Assembly (NCBI GenBank): GCA_019634045.1
Contig: JAHQWA010000278.1
Location: forward strand, 1-38,361
Direction of reading: 5' to 3'
Length of the DNA: 38,361 bases
Source: Saprospiraceae bacterium
Lineage (GTDB): Bacteria > Bacteroidota > Bacteroidia > Chitinophagales > Saprospiraceae
Below are positions 25,113 to 34,019 of this stretch, one piece after another. How positions within the stretch are numbered: the stretch's first letter is position 1; every line of letters begins with the position of its first letter. The notes below the pieces were generated by a model. The model was not told the origin of the DNA and made no database searches. It saw nothing but the letters and a program-made list of their open reading frames with translations. The translations under genes and the position numbers were made by a program.

Positions 25113-27902
25113 CTATCTATGCTCCTGAATGAAGATTCCACCTTGGTTTCCAAACGCACTCAAATTATACGTCAGACTAACCATAAAATAGCGTCCGATA
25201 GATTCGATGCGTTCGTCTAGCAAAAAGTTTTGTTCAGCCATCCGATTTATACCAATATTTTGATTTAGGGCATCAAAAACTGTGAATTTCAATTCCAGTT
25301 GCTTCGTCTCCATGAAGAATTTCTTTAGTGAGATATTCCACAATGCTATATCTTGATTAAAAGCCTCTCCCCGATCTCGATATAGATCGTAATCCAAGGT
25401 ACTGTTGAAATTGAACCCAGCGGGCAAAGGGATTGTCAGATCAGCGTAGTAAGACTGATTAACAAATGACTGGTCGAAGGACTTATTGATGTCATACTTT
25501 GTTTCGTTGAACCCAATCCGAGTACCCAGCGCTAAATCAAACTTTTCCTTGAATCGATTCTCTAATCTCAAACCTGGACGAACACGATATCGCTGGGTAC
25601 GATTAAGCACATCACCTACCAAATTATAGCCCTGTACAAAAGTGAGATCGGTACTCAAGTTCATCCGCAATTGCAGCGCTCGTATTGGCGAACTATAGGA
25701 AAAATTTCCTCGGTACCGTTGGTTCTCCCTGAGATTGATTGGCTTGATTGTGCGCACTAACCGATCATCATAACTCACAGAATTCGTGATCACTTCATCG
25801 GTATAGGTGAAATTGAGAAAAGCGAAGAAACTGGATAGGGTGATCTGGTCATAGGTGTTATAACTGAGGCGTAGATTGTGAGAATACTCTGGTCTCAGAT
25901 TCGGGTTACCCTCATAAATATTCAAGGGGTCCGAATTATTGATGATGGGTTGCAATTGACGAATGTCAGGTTCTCTTACAAAAGCATCATAGTCAAAACT
26001 AAAGCGGTTTGTCATAGACATCATGTACGACCACCTTAGGTTTGGCACCACATTGAGATAGGATTGCCGTATTTCTACATCTTGAGGAGATAAGTCCCCC
26101 CGCAAAATGGACTCCTGCAAACTCACTCCCGTAGAGAAGTTGAATTTCTTTCGGTTCAACCGAAAATTGACGCCTCCTCGATGATAGATATAGGCATTGT
26201 CATATTTGAAACTCAAGAGATCATTGAATGCTCGACTTTCCATAGCCGGCCCAAACAAATCGTAGACCTGTCGATCAGTATCTTCATTATAGTTAGAGAA
26301 GGAATAATTTCCTTCTAGGAATTCTCGCTTACCCAAGGGTTCTGTATAAGAAGCATTGATGCCATAACTGAACCGCTGATTGTCTTGATCATTTTCCTGA
26401 TTAAGCGTATCCGATACGGCAGAAACAGGGTTTGACAAACCAAAACGGTTTAGTGAACTTACCTCCCCCAGACTCGTCCGATCCGTCACACCATAGGTCA
26501 CCCCTAATGATACTACTCGCCCTGGTTTACCTAGTTTTCGGCGGTAATCCAAGTTCCCGTTTAACAAAGTATTTTGTCCATTCGAAAAATAGTTGCTGTT
26601 AGCCGTGTTTTCCAACAGTCCATCTCCCAAGCTAGTTTCTGAATCCTTACTCTGGCGGTAATCGGTTTGATTAAAGGATAAATTGGTTCGAAAGCGAACT
26701 TCCTGGATCGAATCTGGTCGATATCTAAGATTTACGCTAAGTCGGTGATTAGTTCTTTCCGTTTCTTGTAAACTATGTTCTTCGCTAATGAGGGTTCGAT
26801 CAGCTAGGTAGTTCTCGCTACGGGTTGTCTTCCGAATATCCTGATTGAGTTGGCTAAAGAAGTAGCTTCCTCCTACCTCTAGTTTTTTGCCAAATTCATT
26901 ATTAAAGTTCAACCCACCAGCATAAGTCGTGAAAAGGCCATTGTTATTACCTTGATCAATTGGAATCGCCATATCATCACTGTTGAGTTCAATTCTCATA
27001 GAACCTCCTCCTCCGGACATCATGCGTTGCATTCCTCCACTGAAGTTGAAATAGTCATTCATGGAGAACCCTTGTTCGTTGATATTATTGATAGTTCCAA
27101 TCAAGGAGAGTTGCCGATTGGGTGCAAAGCGATTGATGTTGGTTTTGCCGTGAAAGCGTTCGTCTGTGCCACCACCGCCAGTAATACGACCAAAGGCTCC
27201 ATTCTTCTTATCTTCCTTCAATTCTAGATTGATGGTTTTCTGGCGTTGACCATCATCAATACCTGAAAACTCCGCACGGTCGGATTTTTTGTTAAACACT
27301 TGCACCTTATCAATAGCATCTGCTGGTAAGTTCTTCGTAGCTACTTTTGGGTCCGTCCCGAAAAATTCCTTCCCATCCACCAAGACTTGCTGTACTTGTT
27401 CTCCTTGAGCGCGAATCGTTCCATCTCTTTCTACTTCTACCCCTGGAAGTCTTTTTAGCAGATCCTCCACTACGGCGTTGGGTTGGGTTTTAAAAGCATC
27501 GGCATTATACTCAATGGTATCCCCATTGATCACAACCGGAACGCGATCTCCTTTTACCAATACCTCTTTGAGAATTTCACTTTCTTCTTCCAGGCTTAGA
27601 TTTCCTAAGTTTTCATCTTTGGTAACCTTAAAGGTTTTGGTTAATGTTTCGTAACCGATATAGCTAATGGTTAGTATATAATTATCTTTTTTCAATCGGC
27701 CGATCAAAAAACTTCCATCTGCTTGCGTAGTAGAAAAACCTGCTAGAACAGAGTCTTTCGCATGCATCATCGTTACAGTAGCTCCTACTAATGGCGTAGC
27801 TGCTGAGTCTACTACTGTTCCGTTAATCTTTATTTTGCCAGACTGGGCGATGATGTTTCCTAGAAAGAAGAGGAGAGAGAGGGTCAGTAAAACTTTCTTC
27901 AT
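25113..27902 (-). CDS. Outer-membrane beta-barrel protein with carboxypeptidase-regulatory domain (TonB-receptor-like)
   Basis: About 929 residues from ATG 27902. The signal peptide is MKKVLLTLSLLFFLGNIIAQ. The CarboxypepD_reg-like domain (about 23-105) reads INGTVVDSAATPLVGATVTM...GSFLIGRLKKDNYILTISYIGYE. The plug domain (about 115-225) includes EDLLKRLPGVEVERDGTI..QGEQVQQVLVDGKEFFGTDP. A long OMP_b-brl_3 beta-barrel with alternating aromatic strands completes the protein. Relatives are TonB-dependent-receptor-like proteins of Bacteroidota without a SusD partner; substrates are mostly unknown. No susD lies nearby. The open frame begins at 27929, but 27902 gives a standard signal peptide. Promoter TACTTTTG (27936-27929) and the three-box operator at 27958-27997 match those of the GLPGLI gene. 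Confidence 0.92.
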   Translation of the reverse strand: MKKVLLTLSLLFFLGNIIAQSGKIKINGTVVDSAATPLVGATVTMMHAKDSVLAGFSTTQADGSFLIGRLKKDNYILTISYIGYETLTKTFKVTKDENLGNLSLEEESEILKEVLVKGDRVPVVINGDTIEYNADAFKTQPNAVVEDLLKRLPGVEVERDGTIRAQGEQVQQVLVDGKEFFGTDPKVATKNLPADAIDKVQVFNKKSDRAEFSGIDDGQRQKTINLELKEDKKNGAFGRITGGGGTDERFHGKTNINRFAPNRQLSLIGTINNINEQGFSMNDYFNFSGGMQRMMSGGGGSMRIELNSDDMAIPIDQGNNNGLFTTYAGGLNFNNEFGKKLEVGGSYFFSQLNQDIRKTTRSENYLADRTLISEEHSLQETERTNHRLSVNLRYRPDSIQEVRFRTNLSFNQTDYRQSKDSETSLGDGLLENTANSNYFSNGQNTLLNGNLDYRRKLGKPGRVVSLGVTYGVTDRTSLGEVSSLNRFGLSNPVSAVSDTLNQENDQDNQRFSYGINASYTEPLGKREFLEGNYSFSNYNEDTDRQVYDLFGPAMESRAFNDLLSFKYDNAYIYHRGGVNFRLNRKKFNFSTGVSLQESILRGDLSPQDVEIRQSYLNVVPNLRWSYMMSMTNRFSFDYDAFVREPDIRQLQPIINNSDPLNIYEGNPNLRPEYSHNLRLSYNTYDQITLSSFFAFLNFTYTDEVITNSVSYDDRLVRTIKPINLRENQRYRGNFSYSSPIRALQLRMNLSTDLTFVQGYNLVGDVLNRTQRYRVRPGLRLENRFKEKFDLALGTRIGFNETKYDINKSFDQSFVNQSYYADLTIPLPAGFNFNSTLDYDLYRDRGEAFNQDIALWNISLKKFFMETKQLELKFTVFDALNQNIGINRMAEQNFLLDERIESIGRYFMVSLTYNLSAFGNQGGIFIQEHR

Positions 27903-27928
27903 GGTGCTTTCGATATTTTGCTCGAACA

Positions 27929-27997
27929 CAAAAGTAGGCTCCGCAAAAGAGGAAAGCAGTTAATTACTCTTGATATTAGGTTAATTTAGGTTAAAAG
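27929..27997 (-). promoter_or_regulatory. Promoter and three-box operator of the outer-membrane barrel gene
   Basis: The -7 box is TACTTTTG (27936-27929, minus strand), a perfect TAnnTTTG. Boxes AGTTAA (27958-27963), GGTTAA (27979-27984) and GGTTAA (27989-27994) have starts 21 and 10 bp apart. Offsets from the -7 box start are 29, 50 and 60 bp, identical to those of the element before the GLPGLI gene. Box spacing, orientation and distance to the start codon are conserved, while the spacer between -7 box and ATG is not. Confidence 0.72.
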
Positions 27998-28021
27998 TGC
28001 TTCCGTAAACTCAAGCGAGCC

Positions 28022-28063
28022 AACCGAAGTTATCTTAGTGCAGGCACTACGATAACTTCGGTT
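28022..28063. terminator. Long two-part hairpin between two minus-strand genes
   Basis: aaccgaagttatc (28022-28034) pairs perfectly over 13 bp with gataacttcggtt (28051-28063). Inside, tagtgc (28036-28041) pairs with gcacta (28044-28049). It lies 14 bases past the stop of the esterase gene. On the minus strand no T run follows; on the plus strand a short TTATTT follows. It probably ends or protects the esterase message. Confidence 0.55.
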
Positions 28064-28076
28064 ATTTCGTAAGCAA

Positions 28077-29813
28077 TTAATATCGCCAAGTTCGTAGATC
28101 CGCACCAACCGGAGCGCGGCTCGCCACTTCCTGCGCCCATTTTTGGATAAACATTCGATGATAACGCAGTCGCGAAATATGGTTGGGTTGACTATGGTCT
28201 CCATTCCAGCAGTGCTCAGCTCGATCCCCATAATCCACCTCTCCATCGTAGTAGGGTTCCGTAGTAGATTCAAGGAAATCCTCCATCAAGTACACTGCAT
28301 TATTGAGGTAGTAATTATCCATATCTCCACAATAGATTTTCACTTTACCCTTCAATTTAGGTCCTAAGGTGGCCCAATCCCGTTTCATGATATAGGCTAG
28401 ATCGTAGTTCTCTTTCCAATAATTGGCTACTTCCTTATCAATTACCCCTGTTTTTTTATCCCAGATTCGCTTTGGGTATCCATCATCTCCCACTGGACTA
28501 TAGACCGCCTCCCATATATCAAACTGTTGCCCCGAACGGCTTTTTGAACCTAATGCTAGCTCCTTCAGGTTCATATCCATAGCTGAAGCATCCACAAACC
28601 CTAAATAGTCTCGATGACCAGGCCGCAATCGTTGTTTGAATTCACTGTCTAAGTAGTAAGCATTCTCATCCTCATATAAATTCACCAAACAGTAAGCTCG
28701 AAAATCAATGGGATCTGGACATGCAGCATAACAACCATTGTATTCATCTGGATACATTACCTGTACAGCTAAGGCTTCCCATCCGCCTGTCGACCCGCCA
28801 TAAGTAAAGCGCGCCCAACCTTCACCAATTCCTCTAAATTGTTCTTCGATATGTGGGATTAGTTCATAGGTAATAGCATCTCCATAGGGGCCCAGATTTT
28901 CAGAGTTAACCGCGTAAGAATCATCGTAAAACGGATTGGCGTGCTGGATGACAATAGCAATCATCCTAGGAAAATTGGGGCCAGTCCACATTTTATAAAA
29001 ATCGTAAGCCTCTTGTTGCACGACTCGATTATAACAATCCACGTCAAAGCGAGCACTGTATACACAAGGCTTCGTAGTATCCGGTGGTGTAGTCCGAAAA
29101 CCATTAAAATCGGAGGGAAAATGGCCATGCATAATGGCTAGAGGATACTTCACCTCTGGATGATCTTCCCAGCCTTCCGGAAGAAGAACATGGGCTCCCA
29201 GATGCATATCTCTCCCCCAGAAGTCGCTGAGTAGTTTACTCTTTATCTTAATATGCTTGATATATTTGGTATCTTCTGGCCCCTCGATAGGTGGTATTTC
29301 CTCCGTCAGCTCCGCCATTAGTCCTTTGCTAGAAGCAGGATCAAAGTTGATCTTAGTAGGAATACTGTAGAGATTTCCTGGCGCTCTATTCCATTGCTGC
29401 CCTTCCCCTCGATCCATCGGCATTTTCACCGTATGGCCATCTCCTCTGACAAAGGTCTCATACTTATGTAGCAAGGCTTGTACATTGTACTCCCCTTTCG
29501 GTACATCCTTCAATTGTTGAATAGGATAACCATAGGCAGCATTATCGACTGTGATGGTCTGCCCAGGGGACCATCCTTCCACATCCACACCAAAAACTAA
29601 TTGTGTTTTCAGGCCATCAGAAATTTGAAATCGGGGTTCGTTTTCATCATTGGTGGACAGCAACAAAAGTAGGCGTCCATCGAAAGTGGTATCCCCAAGA
29701 TTCTCAGGTAAAGTAATGCTAAATGCAGGGTTGTTCTCCTTTACAGTATCACACCCCAATGTGATCCCAATCATAGCCAAAAACAGGATTGAGATATAGT
29801 GGCTGGCCTTCAT
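28077..29813 (-). CDS. Esterase-like alpha/beta hydrolase lipoprotein
   Basis: About 578 residues from ATG 29813. The lipoprotein signal is MKASHYISILFLAMIGITLGC, so the lipid-bearing cysteine ends the first 21 residues. An N-terminal beta-rich region carries ITLPENLGDTTFDGRLLLLLSTN, and then the hydrolase region starts at HLGAHVLLPEGWEDHPEVKYPLAIMHGH. The likely nucleophile is the serine of YGGSTGGWEALA. GDMDNYYLNNAVY holds a probable acid, and the C-terminal DRAEHCWNGDH supplies a histidine. This resembles the putative esterase/feruloyl-esterase D class acting on large substrates at the cell surface. The upstream codons to 29894 are not preferred because they spoil the lipobox signal. The substrate is unknown. 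Confidence 0.75.
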   Translation of the reverse strand: MKASHYISILFLAMIGITLGCDTVKENNPAFSITLPENLGDTTFDGRLLLLLSTNDENEPRFQISDGLKTQLVFGVDVEGWSPGQTITVDNAAYGYPIQQLKDVPKGEYNVQALLHKYETFVRGDGHTVKMPMDRGEGQQWNRAPGNLYSIPTKINFDPASSKGLMAELTEEIPPIEGPEDTKYIKHIKIKSKLLSDFWGRDMHLGAHVLLPEGWEDHPEVKYPLAIMHGHFPSDFNGFRTTPPDTTKPCVYSARFDVDCYNRVVQQEAYDFYKMWTGPNFPRMIAIVIQHANPFYDDSYAVNSENLGPYGDAITYELIPHIEEQFRGIGEGWARFTYGGSTGGWEALAVQVMYPDEYNGCYAACPDPIDFRAYCLVNLYEDENAYYLDSEFKQRLRPGHRDYLGFVDASAMDMNLKELALGSKSRSGQQFDIWEAVYSPVGDDGYPKRIWDKKTGVIDKEVANYWKENYDLAYIMKRDWATLGPKLKGKVKIYCGDMDNYYLNNAVYLMEDFLESTTEPYYDGEVDYGDRAEHCWNGDHSQPNHISRLRYHRMFIQKWAQEVASRAPVGADLRTWRY

Positions 29814-30018
29814 AAGCTCGGTTATATTTAGTTGATTTATAATGAATGGCTTTACCGAATTAGGAATTGGCATACAACAATAGTAGATGCCCAAGAATGG
29901 AAAGCTATTTTACCAAATATACTGAATCTCCTTACAACTTCCCTCTAGTTTTCCATACCAACCAAGGCCCACCTAGTAGAAATAATCCTGGCCACTAACC
30001 AATTTAGGAGAGAATATT

Positions 30019-30301
30019 TTAGAACAAAGGCTTCCCGCATTCCACAGCATTGAGGATATCCAGGATGGTGAGGTCGTTGGGAGATTTGCTCAGGCGAGTT
30101 CCACCCTGCTTACCTTCTTTAGTCTGGATGATGCGGGCCATGCTAAGACTTTGCAGGATCTTAACTAAGGTAGGCTTGAGCATGTCCATCACCTCAGCTA
30201 TCGCCTTGGTAGACAAAAACTCATACTGGCCTTGTCTGATTTTATCTGAAATAAGGAGAACTTACCAGAACTGCCTTGGAAAATGATAAGGAATAGCTCA
30301 T
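30019..30301 (-). pseudogene. Rrf2-family regulator, frameshifted and 3'-truncated
   Basis: Rrf2 proteins are winged-helix repressors, often sensing Fe-S or redox state. The minus strand begins MSYSLSFSKAVLV from ATG 30301. It needs one base removed near 30262 to continue VLLISDKIRQGQYEFLSTKAIAEV and then MDMLKPTLVKILQSLSMA, the Rrf2 recognition helix region. The wing follows (GGTRLSKSPNDLTILDILNAVE). The frame stops at 30019 after GKPLF, about 40-50 residues short of typical members, before the part that carries cysteines in cluster-binding relatives. None of the downstream frames restores it. An intact frame of only 65 codons (30216-30019) remains. The gene is most likely dead. Confidence 0.7.
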
Positions 30302-30367
30302 TCTAAATATTCAAGATATACAGTGTATAGAATTCCATCTATTACACAGTTTATCAAGAGCTAAATT

Positions 30368-31102
30368 TTATGATTCTTGTTTTTCTATCTCCTTGTTGAG
30401 TAATTGTACGACGGCCTCTAATCCCTGAGCAGAGGCATTGGATAGATTCACGCCAAAGCTCCGTATCCCGATCAATAATTGGAGAATATTTCGATATTCG
30501 GGATCTTTCTTTAAGCGTTCATAATCATTGGCTCTAACTTTTGGAGGACTGGTCTTATACAATTCGAAGTGTTTGGAAAAGTAGGGTAAGACCACAGCTG
30601 TGCTGTTGCCGCCTTCAAATTTTTCTAACCCATCGGTAATGCGAAAGATCACTTTTTCGTAAACGGCTATTATATTTCTTTTGATGGTATCATTACTGAT
30701 CAATTCCACACCTCTCGTTTTGAGGGTTTCGTATGGGGCAAAGTCAAAAAGGGGAGTATACCAGCCAAAAATAGCCGCCATCTTGGTTTCCAAGGAGTCA
30801 TGGTAAGGAAGATCTTCTTCCATGTGGGCCACCAAGTCTTTGAAGTGAGTAATTTGATCAGCATGGGCCTTAGACAAGATTTTCATCTCGGCCAGGTTCG
30901 TTTCCACGCTTCCTCGAATCTCCTTTAGGGTTTGCAATTCTAGCTGCCTTTGTTGTTTGATTTCATTCCAATTATTGATTTGCACCGCAATCATGATACC
31001 GATCACCAGCAGCACAATTTCACCAATGGCGTAGAGTACGTATTTGGTGACCCGGTTCCCACCAATTTGATCCATCCTAACTCTTCTGAAAAGTTTTGAC
31101 AT
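30368..31102 (-). CDS. DUF6090 family membrane protein
   Basis: A 244-residue protein with the family N-terminus: a short basic stretch (MSKLFRRVRM..GGNRVTK), then a single membrane helix with the hallmark KYVLYAIGEIVLLVIGIMIAVQ followed by INNWNE. A long helical region comes next (LQTLKEIRGSVETNLAEMKIL), and a soluble helical C-terminal domain follows. It is common in Saprospiria, Flavobacteriia and Cytophagia, often in several copies; function is unknown. It lies 45 bases downstream of moeA on the same strand, so it may be read through from the moaA-moeA unit. That position is probably incidental to molybdenum cofactor synthesis. Confidence 0.85.
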   Translation of the reverse strand: MSKLFRRVRMDQIGGNRVTKYVLYAIGEIVLLVIGIMIAVQINNWNEIKQQRQLELQTLKEIRGSVETNLAEMKILSKAHADQITHFKDLVAHMEEDLPYHDSLETKMAAIFGWYTPLFDFAPYETLKTRGVELISNDTIKRNIIAVYEKVIFRITDGLEKFEGGNSTAVVLPYFSKHFELYKTSPPKVRANDYERLKKDPEYRNILQLLIGIRSFGVNLSNASAQGLEAVVQLLNKEIEKQES

Positions 31103-31147
31103 GAGGTTTTGGTATAGGTCAGAGAAAGCTATTTTTTAGCAAAAAAA

Positions 31148-32347
31148 CTATCGATAAAAGAAAATGGGGTGGCATTCTCCAGCCTCAAACACATCACGTC
31201 CTTGTGGTAATTCCATAAAAGCATCCGCGTCTACCAAATTAGCAAGGTCACCGGACCCATGTCCTTCTACGGGAGTCGCTAGTACGCGTCCTTCCTGATC
31301 ATAACTAACTGCTACTTGACAAAGGTAGGTGAGATCTGGCGTGAAAGTCACGTTTTTCTGTAGGCGAGCGGTCGGAACCTTCAAAGGATCTAAGCCCAAG
31401 CTATTTCTCAACCAGGGAAAGAAATAGCGCTGTGTACACATGAAGGAAGAAACCGGATTGCCAGGTAAGGCAAACACCAAACTTCCATTAGGGGCTTTAC
31501 CAAACCAAAAAGGTTTTCCTGGCCGCTGTTTGATCTTGTGAAATAGCTTTTTCACCCCTAAAGCTTCCAATGCAGCCGGAATAAAATCAAACTTCCCTTT
31601 CGATACGCCACCACTTAACATCAGTATATCATACTCCCCCAACAAGTGACTCACCTTCTGTTCGATCACGGCTTGATCATCGACTAAATGATAAGCATCT
31701 GCTTCTATGTGATAAGGCTTTAAGGAAGCACGTAGGCGGTAGACATTGGAGCGGCGAATTTGATGCGGTAAAGGTTTCTCAAAAACATCCACCAGTTCAT
31801 CTCCAGTAGAAATAATAGCTGTCTTCGGCAGCTTTGCCACGCGCAAGTTCGGTTTTCCTATGGTTGCTGCTACTCCGACCTCTCCTGGAGAGATCAATTG
31901 ACCTTGGGTCACTATTCTGCTTCCTATGGGGCGATCGGTTCCTTTGCGGTGGACATTCTGGCTCGACTTAATTGCTTCTGTCATTATGGTAGCGACTCCA
32001 TCTTTTATTTCCAGGTCTTCATACCGAATCACAATATCAGCCCCGCTCGGCAGTACCGCTCCAGTCATTATCTCAACACAATGGCTTTCCTCCCTTAGTT
32101 CACCCTCTGGGTCTCCCGCCGCTATCACTCCTCCAATGGGGAATTGCCGCTGACCTTTAGCATAAGTGGCATATTTTATGGCAATGCCATCCATCGTCAC
32201 GCGATCATAGGGCGGGAATTCTCGATCTGCGATTAGATCTTCTCTCAAAATTCGGCCAATAGCTTCGACCAATGGCACCTCTTCCACACCATAATCTTTA
32301 CTATGCTGTAAAATGATCTCAGTCGCTTCTTTTACACTTATCATCAA
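31148..32347 (-). CDS. moeA: Molybdopterin molybdotransferase MoeA
   Basis: MoeA inserts molybdate into adenylylated molybdopterin, the last general step of molybdenum cofactor synthesis. The 399-residue product has domain I/II (VEAIGRILREDLIADREFPPYDRVTMDGIAI...), the MPT-binding domain with IISTGDELV and LMLSGGVSKGKFDFIP (in part), and GKPFWFG..GSLVFALPGNPVSSF. Domain IV is at the end. The motifs DR.T.DG, STGDE, SGG.S.G..D and LPGNPVS are all present. It lies 21 bases downstream of moaA and is evidently co-transcribed. Other pathway genes (moaC, moaE, mobA) are not in the window. Confidence 0.93.
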   Translation of the reverse strand: MMISVKEATEIILQHSKDYGVEEVPLVEAIGRILREDLIADREFPPYDRVTMDGIAIKYATYAKGQRQFPIGGVIAAGDPEGELREESHCVEIMTGAVLPSGADIVIRYEDLEIKDGVATIMTEAIKSSQNVHRKGTDRPIGSRIVTQGQLISPGEVGVAATIGKPNLRVAKLPKTAIISTGDELVDVFEKPLPHQIRRSNVYRLRASLKPYHIEADAYHLVDDQAVIEQKVSHLLGEYDILMLSGGVSKGKFDFIPAALEALGVKKLFHKIKQRPGKPFWFGKAPNGSLVFALPGNPVSSFMCTQRYFFPWLRNSLGLDPLKVPTARLQKNVTFTPDLTYLCQVAVSYDQEGRVLATPVEGHGSGDLANLVDADAFMELPQGRDVFEAGECHPIFFYR

Positions 32348-32368
32348 ATGCTTTTTTCCTGTGAAGAT

Positions 32369-33358
32369 TTATCCTCCGATCGTAGACATAGATTCTGTTA
32401 CAGGGCGATCAAAACCTCGCTGCTTTTCTGCCTCAAAACCATCCTTCGCCCGATTGCCCAAAGCGGATAAGAAGGCACCTTTGAGTTCCTCATCTGTGGC
32501 TCCGTTCCGGATAAAGTCCTTAATATTAAATACTCCATTATCATACAGACAGGTCTTTAACATCCCTTGAGGAGTCAAACGGATTCGATTACAAGAACCG
32601 CAGAAAGATCTGCTAAAAGCGGCAATCACGCCGATAGAACCTTGATACCCGGGAACCTTATAATTGGCGGAGGTGGAATGCTTGGGATCTGGAATCTTTT
32701 CCAAATCCGGATAATGCTCTTTTAGAAAGGATACGATCTTCCGTGAATTCCATTCCAAAGTAGGATAGTGGCTCCCTTCTCCATTGAATGGCATTTCCTC
32801 AATAAATCGAACATTTACTGGATATTTCTTAGTCAGTTCTGCCATCGGGATAAGGTCATCAATATTCTTTCCTTCCATTACGACGGCATTGATCTTGGTC
32901 GTAATTCCTCCTTCCACAAGTTCTTCGAATGTCTGCCAAACCGTATCAAAGTAATCCCGACGTGTGATTTGGAAAAAACGTTCTTTATCCAAGGTATCCA
33001 TGCTTAAGTTGATGGACTTAAACCCGATGCGCTTTAGATCTGGTACCATTCCAGCTGAAAGCGTCCCATTCGTGGTTAAGTGCATCTGTTCAATCCCTTC
33101 GATATCGCTTAAGCGCTGCATAAATTCCAACATGCCTTTCCGCACAAAAGGCTCGCCCCCGGTAATTCGCAATTTCGAAATTCCCATACTAGCGAGCAGA
33201 CCGATAACCCTTTCCATCTCTTCATAAGACAGTAGTTCCTTTCTGGGTATATAGTCAATGCCTTCCTCCGGCATGCAATAGAAGCATCGCAAGTTGCAAC
33301 GGTCTGTTACTGCAAGCCGTACATAGTTGATAATCCTGCCGTGATTGTCGTATAACAT
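32369..33358 (-). CDS. moaA: GTP 3',8-cyclase MoaA
   Basis: Radical SAM enzyme that converts GTP to 3',8-cyclo-GTP, the first step of molybdenum cofactor synthesis. The N-terminal cluster is C21-x3-C25-x2-C28 (DRCNLRCFYCMP), followed by LRITGGEPFVR, TTNGTL and SINLSMDTLD. The second, C-terminal cluster has C253, C256 and C270 (SFCGSCNRIRLTPQGMLKTC). The carboxy-terminal double glycine needed for activity with MoaC is present (STIGG). Length 329 is standard. It is first in the moaA-moeA unit, and a 9-bp inverted repeat lies 15 bases before the ATG. Confidence 0.96.
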   Translation of the reverse strand: MLYDNHGRIINYVRLAVTDRCNLRCFYCMPEEGIDYIPRKELLSYEEMERVIGLLASMGISKLRITGGEPFVRKGMLEFMQRLSDIEGIEQMHLTTNGTLSAGMVPDLKRIGFKSINLSMDTLDKERFFQITRRDYFDTVWQTFEELVEGGITTKINAVVMEGKNIDDLIPMAELTKKYPVNVRFIEEMPFNGEGSHYPTLEWNSRKIVSFLKEHYPDLEKIPDPKHSTSANYKVPGYQGSIGVIAAFSRSFCGSCNRIRLTPQGMLKTCLYDNGVFNIKDFIRNGATDEELKGAFLSALGNRAKDGFEAEKQRGFDRPVTESMSTIGG

Positions 33359-33373
33359 GGAGTGTGTTCCTTT

Positions 33374-33406
33374 AAGTCAGCCAAAATAATCAATATCGGC
33401 TGACTT
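33374..33406 (-). promoter_or_regulatory. Inverted repeat in the moaA leader
   Basis: aagtcagcc (33374-33382) and ggctgactt (33398-33406) form a perfect 9-bp repeat with a 15-base spacer. It ends 15 bases before the moaA ATG. It could be an RNA hairpin limiting ribosome access, a terminator of the small upstream gene or a protein operator. It does not resemble the proteobacterial Moco RNA motif, which is much larger. Confidence 0.45.
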
Positions 33407-33501
33407 TATAGTTCTACCTATAAGAAAATGGTTCTTCTAAAGGAATAAGAAAAGGCCACAGATTGTTTTGCTAAAATGGAATTCCTTGATTTTTATGGTA
33501 A

Positions 33502-33774
33502 TTAATCTGCGGTAGTCTTGTCGGCAGATATTTTCTGGATTAGATCTTCAATGTCCTTTTGAGTCTTTATGGTTTCACTCAACTGTAGTAAATGAACATC
33601 TGCACGCATTTTGCCTGCATGCTTAATGATCAATTGCAATAGTTGCAATAAATGTGGCTTATCTATCTTACCACTTTGAATATCAGAAATTGATTCTTGG
33701 CTCAGAAGAGACAAACACTGTACTAGAATTTGCCAATTTTTAGCCACATTTTTGAGTCTACGCGTTTCTGTCAT
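33502..33774 (-). CDS. Small helical hypothetical protein upstream of moaA
   Basis: From ATG 33774 (MTETRRLKNVAKNWQILV) the product has 90 residues, mostly predicted helix, with leucine-rich segments (CLSLLSQESISDIQ, LLQLLQLIIKHAGKMRADVHLLQL). It has a charged C-terminus and no signal, cysteine pair or domain that I recognise. The frame is open to 33804 but the upstream residues look unrelated. The gap to moaA is 143 bases and contains an inverted repeat, so co-transcription is uncertain. Amphipathic periodicity argues for a true gene; homology would be needed to confirm it. Confidence 0.45.
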   Translation of the reverse strand: MTETRRLKNVAKNWQILVQCLSLLSQESISDIQSGKIDKPHLLQLLQLIIKHAGKMRADVHLLQLSETIKTQKDIEDLIQKISADKTTAD

Positions 33775-33964
33775 ACGATAGGATTTTAAAGGATGTTTAA
33801 GCATAAATGGAAAAGAATAGCTAGCCGAAGTAATGCTAATTCATTACTCAGCTGGGTGGTCAGTGACATAAGTCCACAGCTATAAAAGAGCGTCGTAAGA
33901 TGTGTTACTTACAGGCTTGAGCGCCGTATCGTATTGAGCATTTGTTGTTACTTAGAAGCGAACG

Positions 33965-33987
33965 AGGAGCTAAAAAAGCTCCTTTTA
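33965..33987. terminator. Short hairpin downstream of the GH92 gene
   Basis: aggagct (33965-33971) pairs with agctcct (33977-33983) around AAAAA. The plus-strand side is followed by TTTAATT. For the minus-strand GH92 gene no T run follows. It may terminate transcription in either direction with limited efficiency. Confidence 0.4.
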
Positions 33988-34019
33988 ATTGTTACCATTA
34001 TAACTAAATCCCGGCCTCT

